From Levilactobacillus brevis ATCC 14869 = DSM 20054 (GTDB lineage Bacteria; Bacillota; Bacilli; Lactobacillales; Lactobacillaceae): a DNA stretch of 64,000 bases. Position numbers and translations under genes: made by a program. Location of the stretch: NCBI RefSeq assembly GCF_001433855.1, contig NZ_AZCP01000003.1:242239-306238 (forward strand), read 5' to 3'. The first letter of the stretch is position 1; each line of letters begins with the position of its first letter. Below, piece after piece: positions 57,684 through 64,000 of the stretch. The notes beneath the pieces were generated by a model that saw only the letters and a program-made list of their open reading frames with translations, made no database searches and was not told where the DNA came from.

Positions 57684-58895
57684 ATGGATAAAAGAGCCGT
57701 CAATAGCGTTGAGACCAACGATCGAATCTGCGATTATGGTTGGGGGATTGTTCTGTGCCTCATCCTGTTATTTTGTCTGAGTATGGGGGCGCTTTATTTT
57801 GCGAGTAGTCGTGACTTAAATCCTACCAGTCCAGTTAAAACAGTTGGACTGCAGATGATATGGTATCTCTTAGGGAGTCTATTGGCTAGTCTCATTATGC
57901 ACGTTAGTGAAAGGCAGTTGTTGCAGTGGGCCACTGTTGGTTACTATTGTGGATTAGCGGGGTTAGTCTTAGTGTTGTTTTTTTACAGCAGAGCTTATTT
58001 TATTCAGACGGGAGCCAAAAGTTGGTTTGCGATTGGGCCCTTGACGTTTCAACCGGCAGAAGTGATGAAGCCATTTTATATTTTGATGATGAGCCGCCTA
58101 TTGGTAGAAGATTATCATCGGGGCTTGCATGAGCGTGCCCAAGACGACTGGCGGCTTTTAAAGAAAATGCTGGGCTACACCTTACCCATCATTATCTTGT
58201 TGAAGTTCATTCATGATTTGGGGACGACAATGGTATTCGTGGCGATTCTAGCAGGGTGTTTACTTGTCTCGCAATGTCGCAGTAAATTTCTGTGGCGGCT
58301 TTTCTTATCCGCGGGTACAGTTGGCGCGGGCCTGGTTTGGGCGGCCACTTCCAGTGGGGGGCAACAGTTATTGACGCATCTGGGATTTAAAGCCTACCAA
58401 TTTGCTCGAATTAACTCTTGGATTAATCCCAGTGGGGATACTTCAGGGCAAAGCTATCAATTGTGGCAAAGTATGACGGCGATCGGTTCTGGAAGACTCT
58501 GGGGAATTGGATTTCACCACCAATCCGTTTACGTGCCAGTCAGAGAGTCTGATATGATTTTTTCGGTGATTGGCGAAACAACAGGATTTGTTGGCAGTGT
58601 CGTTGTGTTAGGAATCTTTATGTACTTAATTTATTTAGTGGTGCAAGCAGCGATGACGAGTCATCAACTGTTATACGTTTATGTATCAATCGGGGTAGCA
58701 GTCATGCTCGTCTTCCATCTGTTTGAAAATGTTGGAATGACGGTGGGGTTACTCCCATTGACGGGAATTCCCTTGCCCTTTATGAGCCAAGGTGGGTCTG
58801 CTTTGCTCGGTAATTTTATGGGGATCGGTCTCGTTCTTTCAGCACAGTACCGGAGCTTTAGATCCATCTTTTCGTTACCTAATAAGTTTTATTAA
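57684..58895 (+). CDS. RodA/FtsW/SpoVE-family protein (SEDS glycosyltransferase)
   Basis: Integral membrane protein of 403 residues with about ten helices. SEDS motifs are present: GAKSWFAIGPLTFQPAEVMKPF, ARINSWINPSGDTSGQSYQLWQS, VRESDMIFSVIGE and the C-terminal TGIPLPFMSQGGSALLGNFMGIGL. SEDS proteins polymerise lipid II into glycan strands together with a class B penicillin-binding protein. No PBP gene is adjacent, and the gene stands alone, so it is probably an accessory paralogue rather than the main rodA or ftsW. GGAGGAG before the ATG. Confidence 0.88.
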   Translation: MDKRAVNSVETNDRICDYGWGIVLCLILLFCLSMGALYFASSRDLNPTSPVKTVGLQMIWYLLGSLLASLIMHVSERQLLQWATVGYYCGLAGLVLVLFFYSRAYFIQTGAKSWFAIGPLTFQPAEVMKPFYILMMSRLLVEDYHRGLHERAQDDWRLLKKMLGYTLPIIILLKFIHDLGTTMVFVAILAGCLLVSQCRSKFLWRLFLSAGTVGAGLVWAATSSGGQQLLTHLGFKAYQFARINSWINPSGDTSGQSYQLWQSMTAIGSGRLWGIGFHHQSVYVPVRESDMIFSVIGETTGFVGSVVVLGIFMYLIYLVVQAAMTSHQLLYVYVSIGVAVMLVFHLFENVGMTVGLLPLTGIPLPFMSQGGSALLGNFMGIGLVLSAQYRSFRSIFSLPNKFY

Positions 58896-58991
58896 CAATG
58901 TTGGTTCCATAAGTAAAGTGAAAAAAGTTTAAAGGAAGCCTAAATAAACGTAATAATTGTTTTCGTTGGGATGATTTCTAGTGGTGAACGA

Positions 58992-59277
58992 TTGACTATT
59001 CAGATAGTTGCTTCTAAAATGCAGTTGTTGGTACGAAGACCAATGAAAAAATAAATTGCAATTAGGTGAGGTTACTTTAAGAACATAGGTTGTTGCCCAG
59101 AAATGTCGAGAGACAGGAATGAGTAAAGCAGAGATTGCCGAATTAAGGCTTTTTCAAAACAACTAGACAAGTTCTTACGTCTTAAAGTGCTAAAACTCAA
59201 TGAATGCGTCGAGACAAAACTCGCAATCCATTTTGGTTTTAAAGGCCCATCAGCTGCAATCTTGCTGATGGGCCTTT
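58992..59277 (+). ncRNA. Putative small RNA or attenuated leader
   Basis: Promoter TTGACT, 17 bp, TAAAAT at 58992-59020. A terminator AAAGGCCCATCAGC/GCTGATGGGCCTTT (59241-59277) predicts an RNA of about 250 nt from near 59027. I find no convincing coding sequence in it; the longest start with a ribosome-binding site is a 15-codon frame at 59119. The terminator is 45 bp before the ABC permease gene, so it may be a conditional leader of that operon. This accounts for most of the 426-bp spacer. Confidence 0.45.
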
Positions 59278-59321
59278 TAGTCGCTGAGCTAAGCGCAATT
59301 TAACGATAGGAAGGGGTACTT

Positions 59322-61064
59322 ATGACGTGGTTAAAATTACCAAGGAAGTGGCAACCGGTAGTTGGAAATCTCGTGTTATGCGGGATTGGTTTAGGAATTT
59401 TGATAATGATGGGGTGGTGCCTCACGCAAATGAACCGCCCACTTAGTCAGTTACCGACACAACAACAGTTAGATGTGCTGGGATCTAAGAATTATTTCAC
59501 GTTCGCGCAACTTGTCGAAGCGGCGTTAAGAACAATGACCCGCTTGTTTATTGGCATGCTGTGGTCATTAGCGTTTTCTTTAGTATTTGGCGTCATGGCG
59601 GCGCGTTACAAAACGGCTCGGTATTTTATCTTGCCGCTCGTTAATTTATTAGAATCGGTACCATTACTGGGCTTTCTCACATTTACCACGGCTTGGTTTA
59701 TGGGATGGTTTCCCAATAATGTGTTGGGTGTTGAAGCCGTCGCCATCTTTGGCGTATTCACGGCCCAGGCTTGGAATATTATGTTGGTACTATATCAGTC
59801 GCTGCGGGTGACGCCGAAAGAATTACTGACGGTCGCCGATCAGTTTGGCTGTAATAGCTGGCAACGGTTTTGGCGGCTAGAATTTATTTATGCCGTTCCT
59901 GGAATCTTATGGAATATGGTTATTTCACAATCAGCCGCGTGGTTTGCCTTAGTTGCCTGTGAACAAGCCACCGTGGCGTTCCCACGGACAGAGACCTTAA
60001 TTCTTCCCGGGATCGGGTCGTATATCCAGATTGCTTTGGATAGGTCGAACTTTGGCGCGGTCGCTGCGGCGCTGGGTGCCTTACTGGTCTGTGTGTTATT
60101 TACTAATGTGTGTCTTTTCCAGCCACTAATAAAGGGGACGGTTCACTATAAATACAGTACGGGCACAGATAATCAGTTACCGCCGCAGTCACGAGTCTAC
60201 GATCTGGTGAGCCACGCTAAGTTACCTAAGTGGCTGCATCAGTGGGGACATCAGGTGTCTACGTGGTGGTTGCTTAGCTTACCCCAGATTTGGGAAAACC
60301 TACGATTGCCACAATTTATGCAGTGGTTGCATAAGTGGCTAAAGCTTTGGTTGACGCTGTGGTACTTCAGCTTAGGCTGTGCCATGGTAGGATTAATCGG
60401 ATTTTTAGCGACTTATTTAAAATGGCTCAATTGGCAAACACTCATTTGGTGGACACTTTTAACAACTGGCCGGGTGTTAGCAGCGGTGGTATTATCGGCG
60501 CTGATCTTTATCCCGTTAGCAGTTTGGGTAGCCAGCAATCCGCGCCGATTAAATAGAATCCAGCCCTGGGGGCAAGTTATTGGCTCGATTCCTGCGGACG
60601 TGTATGTCCCGGTGGTGGCACTACTTATTGTCGCAACCGGGACCACGCATCAGTGGTGGGTGATTCCACTGATTATGACCGGTACGCAATGGTACTTTTT
60701 CTTTAATGTTATTGCGGGGTACTTGGCAATCCCCGCTGACATCCAAGAAGTCACACAAGTCTTTCACCTAAAAGGTTGGCGCTGGTGGACGCGATTTTTA
60801 TTTCCCTCACTTTTCCCCTACTTAATTACAGCAATCATCAATGCGGCTGGTGCTGCATGGAATGCGGATATTGCTGCTGAGTTGATTACTTGGGGAACCA
60901 AGCAATTTTCCGTTGCGGGATTAGGGGCGTATATCGCGGGTAATACGGACAATAAGCCAGCGGAAGCCACTGGGGTATTGATTATCTGTGGGTTGGTAGG
61001 GATCTGTGTCATCTTTATTTGGCAGCCCCTGTATCGGTTTGCAGAACGACGATTTCATTATTAA
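59322..61064 (+). CDS. ABC transporter duplicated permease (NitT/TauT-like)
   Basis: Membrane protein of 580 residues consisting of two fused BPD-type permease domains, each with about six helices. The EAA-like loops are LLTVADQFGCNSWQRFWRLEFIYAVPG in the first half and IQEVTQVFHLKGWRWWTRFLFPSLFPYLI in the second. This is the COG4986 type, a duplicated anion permease. It forms a complete channel with the ATPase of the next gene. No substrate-binding protein gene is adjacent, and the substrate is unknown. GATAGGAAGGGG before the ATG. Confidence 0.85.
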   Translation: MTWLKLPRKWQPVVGNLVLCGIGLGILIMMGWCLTQMNRPLSQLPTQQQLDVLGSKNYFTFAQLVEAALRTMTRLFIGMLWSLAFSLVFGVMAARYKTARYFILPLVNLLESVPLLGFLTFTTAWFMGWFPNNVLGVEAVAIFGVFTAQAWNIMLVLYQSLRVTPKELLTVADQFGCNSWQRFWRLEFIYAVPGILWNMVISQSAAWFALVACEQATVAFPRTETLILPGIGSYIQIALDRSNFGAVAAALGALLVCVLFTNVCLFQPLIKGTVHYKYSTGTDNQLPPQSRVYDLVSHAKLPKWLHQWGHQVSTWWLLSLPQIWENLRLPQFMQWLHKWLKLWLTLWYFSLGCAMVGLIGFLATYLKWLNWQTLIWWTLLTTGRVLAAVVLSALIFIPLAVWVASNPRRLNRIQPWGQVIGSIPADVYVPVVALLIVATGTTHQWWVIPLIMTGTQWYFFFNVIAGYLAIPADIQEVTQVFHLKGWRWWTRFLFPSLFPYLITAIINAAGAAWNADIAAELITWGTKQFSVAGLGAYIAGNTDNKPAEATGVLIICGLVGICVIFIWQPLYRFAERRFHY

Positions 61065-61080
61065 TCGGGGAGGTAGCACC

Positions 61081-61860
61081 ATGACAAATAGCGAATTATT
61101 AAATGTCAAACACGTCTCTAAGACGTTTGAACACGCAGAAAAATCAGGCATTCGGCCAGTTTTGACGGATATTAATCTTGCTGTTAAACCGGGACAGTTT
61201 ATCAGTATCATAGGTCCATCAGGTGTGGGTAAATCAACGTTGTTACGCATGATGGCTGGTATTAGCCGGCCGAGTACAGGGACGATTGATTTTGCTGGGA
61301 GACAGATCGTTAAGCCCAGTCAGCGAATCAGCATGGTCTTTCAAAACTTTGCGCTGTTCCCTTGGCTCACAGTACAGAAGAATATTGCATTTGGGTTAGA
61401 GAATAGTCGGAAACGCAATCAGGGACAAATTCAGCAGAAAGTGCGTGACCTAATCAACCTGATTGGGTTGAAAGGGTTGGAAGCAGCTTATCCGTATGAG
61501 TTATCCGGTGGCATGAAGCAACGTGTTGGATTTGCCCGCGCTTTGGCGGTGAACCCTGAATTATTGCTGTTGGATGAACCCTTTTCAGCATTAGATGTGT
61601 TAACGGGGGAGCAATTGAGTTCAGATTTGATGACCTTGTGGCGACAAGGTGACCTGAATATGAAAGCGTTGGTGATGATTACGCATAATATTTCCGAAGC
61701 GGTTCGATTGTCTAATGTCATCTATGTGATGAATGGGTCTCCGGGAACCTTAGTCCGCGTGTATCGGCTTAAAACGCCTGTTGAACAACGGACGGCATCA
61801 CAAATTATGCGCAAAACACTTGAAATAACGCAATATTTCAAGCAGATGAATCGCAGGTAG
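61081..61860 (+). CDS. ABC transporter ATP-binding protein (NitT/TauT type)
   Basis: ATPase of 259 residues: Walker A GPSGVGKST, Q-loop MVFQNFALFPWLTV, signature LSGGMKQRVGFARAL, Walker B LLLLDEPFSALD and switch His in ITHNISEA. It belongs to the SsuB/TauB/NrtD group and pairs with the duplicated permease 16 bp upstream. GGGGAGG directly before ATG 61081; the frame extends into the permease gene without support. The stop is followed by an LCP gene 12 bp on. Confidence 0.9.
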   Translation: MTNSELLNVKHVSKTFEHAEKSGIRPVLTDINLAVKPGQFISIIGPSGVGKSTLLRMMAGISRPSTGTIDFAGRQIVKPSQRISMVFQNFALFPWLTVQKNIAFGLENSRKRNQGQIQQKVRDLINLIGLKGLEAAYPYELSGGMKQRVGFARALAVNPELLLLDEPFSALDVLTGEQLSSDLMTLWRQGDLNMKALVMITHNISEAVRLSNVIYVMNGSPGTLVRVYRLKTPVEQRTASQIMRKTLEITQYFKQMNRR

Positions 61861-61872
61861 GAGGCGTAACTA

Positions 61873-63033
61873 ATGAAGCATGGGCAGAGCCAACATTTTC
61901 GAGTAAGGCGATTGGTTTGGTTAGTGGGAGTCTGCTTGGTGATCGTATTAATCGCCGTGACGGTTGAAGGCGTTCAGTTTTTTCAGACGTTACGTTCGTT
62001 TAAAGAAGAACAGGTTATCAAGCACCATCAAGACTTGGCTAACAAATCAGTCAGCATATTTTTGTTACTCGGACTGGATAACAGTGGGAAAAGAAAGTTA
62101 TCAACTAGTCGAACGGATGGCATGATGGTGGTTATCGTGAATCATAAGACTAAGACAATAACGTTGTGCAGTTTGTTGCGAGACACGTTTACGAAGATCT
62201 ATTCGCAACAATATCATGGCTATCAGCGAATTGAAACGGCCTATACGTACGGTGGTGATGCGGCCGCTGTTGCAACGGTCGAGCATTTCTTGAAGCTACC
62301 GATTGATTACTACGTGACGCTAAACTGGGATGGTTTTATTCAAGCGATTAATGATATTGGACCATTAAGCGTTCGCGTCGATCGTGCTTTTGTTGGTCAA
62401 AACTATTGGGGACACGCTGTTCATTTTAAAGCGGGACTACAGGAGATGAATGGTGCCCGCGCCTTGGCTTATGCCCGGGAGCGCCACGTCGATAATGACC
62501 AATATCGTGGCTTCCGACAACAGGCGGTGTTGTATGCGTTACTTAAACGACTCAATCAAGGGGCGTTAGTCGCTAAGGGAAGTCAGATAATGGGGGATGT
62601 GAAAGGACAAGTGCGAACCAATATGTCAGAAGGAGATATGTTGAGCTTGATTAAATACCGAACGGTTCTAAAGCACTATCGAGTCAAACGCGTGACATTT
62701 CAGTGGCGCACCTTTGATACGGCCGGGCGTAGTATGGTTGAAGTTTATCCAGATAGCCATCAACACACCATTGCTGAATTACAAGCTGCCGCCGGACGCC
62801 GGGCACCACTACCGCAAGGGCCATTTGTTACCAACGGGCACTATTTATACAATAGTGACGAGACGGTGCAGTCAGCGGCCAGCGAAGCCAAAGCCGACAC
62901 CGATTATGGTAATCCACACGTTTATATTGGAGAGCCGGGTAATACTAAGACGGGACGCTTACCAATAGAAGTACCACTAACGAATGGTTTTCGGCAATCG
63001 GACCATACGCCAACCGCGTATCCCGACCATTAA
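61873..63033 (+). CDS. LytR-CpsA-Psr (LCP) family protein
   Basis: Membrane-anchored protein of 386 residues with one N-terminal helix (LVWLVGVCLVIVLIAVTV) and an extracellular LCP domain. Motifs are LLLGLDNSG, SRTDGMMVVIV, SLLRDTF and ALAYARERHVDNDQYRGFRQQ, with the conserved Arg and Asp residues that bind polyprenyl pyrophosphate. LCP enzymes transfer teichoic acids or capsule from undecaprenyl carriers to peptidoglycan. It is the third gene of the ABC operon, so the transporter may serve the cell envelope. GGAGG before the ATG. Confidence 0.9.
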   Translation: MKHGQSQHFRVRRLVWLVGVCLVIVLIAVTVEGVQFFQTLRSFKEEQVIKHHQDLANKSVSIFLLLGLDNSGKRKLSTSRTDGMMVVIVNHKTKTITLCSLLRDTFTKIYSQQYHGYQRIETAYTYGGDAAAVATVEHFLKLPIDYYVTLNWDGFIQAINDIGPLSVRVDRAFVGQNYWGHAVHFKAGLQEMNGARALAYARERHVDNDQYRGFRQQAVLYALLKRLNQGALVAKGSQIMGDVKGQVRTNMSEGDMLSLIKYRTVLKHYRVKRVTFQWRTFDTAGRSMVEVYPDSHQHTIAELQAAAGRRAPLPQGPFVTNGHYLYNSDETVQSAASEAKADTDYGNPHVYIGEPGNTKTGRLPIEVPLTNGFRQSDHTPTAYPDH

Positions 63034-63039
63034 TGCGGG

Positions 63040-64000
63040 TCAAGAAAGGCGCTGGATGAGCAGCCGTTGTTGGCGATAGTCCAGCCCCGCAAAGTTAAAG
63101 CGAAAGGCCGAACGATCAGCGCCATAGATCGGTCCCGGCGTTACTAAGAGGTGCTGCTCAAGCAAATGCTCAAAAATATTGCGGTCAGCTTGTGTTACCC
63201 AGAGGTAAAAGCCACCCAAGGGCGTGACAAAGTGCCAATCGGGGCGTAATTGTCGAAGAATGGCGGTCACATTTTGGCGGCGCTGGGCGAGCTGAGTGGT
63301 GAGCTGGGTAACGCCGAGCGAAAATTCCGGACTGTTTAGGGCGTGATCGGCCATGACCTGGGCCAATAAACTGGGAACTAAATCCAAGTTTTTTTGAACC
63401 TGGCGAATGCGTTCACCGATAGCTTGTGGGGCGACAATCCAGCCAATTCGGGTGTTAGACCCCAGCAGCTTAGATAACGAACTGATGTAGATCACATTGT
63501 CTGGTGCGAGGGCCTTAAATGGGGGAACTGCGATGTCACGATCAACCAGCCAACCGAAGACATCATCCTCAACGATGGCGACCTGATAGCGTTGGCATAG
63601 TGCCAGAATAGCCTGACGTTCGGCTAAGGGGAGGATGCGCCCAGTTGGGTTTTGGAGTGTGGGATTTAAGATAAGTAGTTTAATCCGGTGCTTAATAATG
63701 GCGGTCTCTAACGCCGTCAAATCTAAACCAAGAGTGGTCGTTGGAATCGTGTAGGCGCGTACACCGGCGGCACTGAACACCGCGCTGGCGCTAAAATATG
63801 ATGGTGTAACAAAGGCTACCGCGTCTCCCGGCTGTAACAGGCTATTAAGAATGAGGAGGAGCGCTTGCTGGGCACCGCCGGTGATAATCAGGGACTGGCG
63901 GTCCAATGTGAATTGCTGACGTGCGGTGTGATAGCGATTGATGGTTTGCATGAGCGGCAGATAACCCGTACGTTCCTCTTGTTGTTGAGCAGTCAAAAAA
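63040..64000 (-). CDS. PLP-dependent aminotransferase, MocR-like (5' end outside window)
   Basis: The frame is open to the window edge, so the gene is cut. 319 residues are visible: TGYLPLMQTINRYHTARQQF, ITGGAQQALLLILNSLL, LNPTLQNPTGR, the PLP lysine in ISSLSKLLGSNTRIGWI and the Arg near the C-terminus (SAFRFNFAG). This fold-type I domain with the GYLPL start is typical of the C-terminal part of MocR/PdxR regulators, whose N-terminal GntR winged helix would lie beyond 64000. A plain aminotransferase is also possible. It converges on the LCP gene with six bases between stops. Confidence 0.85.
   Translation of the reverse strand, partial: FLTAQQQEERTGYLPLMQTINRYHTARQQFTLDRQSLIITGGAQQALLLILNSLLQPGDAVAFVTPSYFSASAVFSAAGVRAYTIPTTTLGLDLTALETAIIKHRIKLLILNPTLQNPTGRILPLAERQAILALCQRYQVAIVEDDVFGWLVDRDIAVPPFKALAPDNVIYISSLSKLLGSNTRIGWIVAPQAIGERIRQVQKNLDLVPSLLAQVMADHALNSPEFSLGVTQLTTQLAQRRQNVTAILRQLRPDWHFVTPLGGFYLWVTQADRNIFEHLLEQHLLVTPGPIYGADRSAFRFNFAGLDYRQQRLLIQRLS

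Noticed and set aside
1-64000. CRISPR array, insertion sequence, prophage, tRNA or rRNA
   Set aside because: Reading through the window showed no regular spaced repeats, transposase or integrase sequence, cloverleaf or ribosomal segments.

Overview
The window reads as a chromosomal segment of a lactic acid bacterium of the family Lactobacillaceae, probably a heterofermentative lactobacillus of the Levilactobacillus/Lentilactobacillus type. The reasons are a malolactic enzyme followed by a malate permease, a T-box leader, a ykkC (guanidine-I) riboswitch, many cre sites, frequent TTG/GTG starts with strong AGGAGG-type Shine-Dalgarno sequences, and carbohydrate genes typical of plant-associated lactobacilli. 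The species is inferred from recalled protein similarity, not from a search. No rRNA, tRNA, transposase, prophage or CRISPR array was seen. The first gene (malolactic enzyme) and the last (a PLP aminotransferase/MocR-type gene) are cut by the window edges.

Layout. 1-3.3 kb: malolactic pair mleA-mleP and a thiamine-precursor S-component, thiW. 3.3-13 kb: a LacI-controlled island for an L-pentulose or sugar-acid-like substrate. It has a LacI regulator, a 2-hydroxyacid dehydrogenase, an unrecognised predicted beta-propeller protein, an L-xylulose kinase-like FGGY kinase, L-ribulose-5-phosphate 3- and 4-epimerases and, transcribed towards them, an MFS transporter between two YhcH/YiaL-family proteins. 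At least five near-identical dyads (TAGTTAA-type half-sites around a CG centre) sit before these units and look like one operator family. 13-18.3 kb: an MFS exporter, a heme-efflux-like hrtRBA operon with two operators, and a cre-preceded sugar porter. 18.4-32.9 kb: housekeeping and stress genes (PEBP, DUF1398, GyrI-like, HAD, DhaT-like alcohol dehydrogenase, CDF exporter), the conserved yeiL/rihB pair, an S66 peptidase, and redox genes with HxlR, MarR and MerR regulators. 33-37.4 kb: an isomaltose-type cluster of oligo-1,6-glucosidase, SLC45-like transporter and LacI regulator. 37.5-40.7 kb: two paralogous secreted proteins and an OppA-like lipoprotein under a T-box. 41.2-46 kb: a cre-controlled GPH transporter, alpha/beta esterase and GH65 phosphorylase. 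46.1-46.5 kb: a compact locus with convergent promoters and terminators that looks like a type I toxin-antitoxin system. 46.6-50.9 kb: SdpI-like protein, secreted histidine phosphatase with an altered motif, GNAT, paired SMR exporters under a guanidine riboswitch, and gldA. 51-55 kb: a cre-controlled operon of fructokinase, polyol dehydrogenase, YczE-like membrane protein and VOC protein. 55-57.5 kb: a secreted glycine-rich protein with a 53-residue two-helix membrane protein, then HxlR and an MFS exporter. 57.7-64 kb: a RodA/FtsW paralogue, a possible small RNA or attenuated leader, a duplicated-permease ABC transporter without a binding protein, an LCP protein and the aminotransferase.

How it fits together. 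The region is rich in accessory carbohydrate uptake and catabolism, mostly small self-contained transcription units ended by good intrinsic terminators and placed under a local regulator (LacI, TetR, HxlR, MarR, MerR, Crp/Fnr), an RNA switch, or CcpA through cre. The best candidates for undescribed biology are the LacI-regulated pentulose island with its beta-propeller protein, the esterase-GH65 cluster, the antisense-RNA locus at 46.3 kb, the secreted glycine-rich protein with its small membrane partner, and the short transcript before the duplicated-permease ABC operon.
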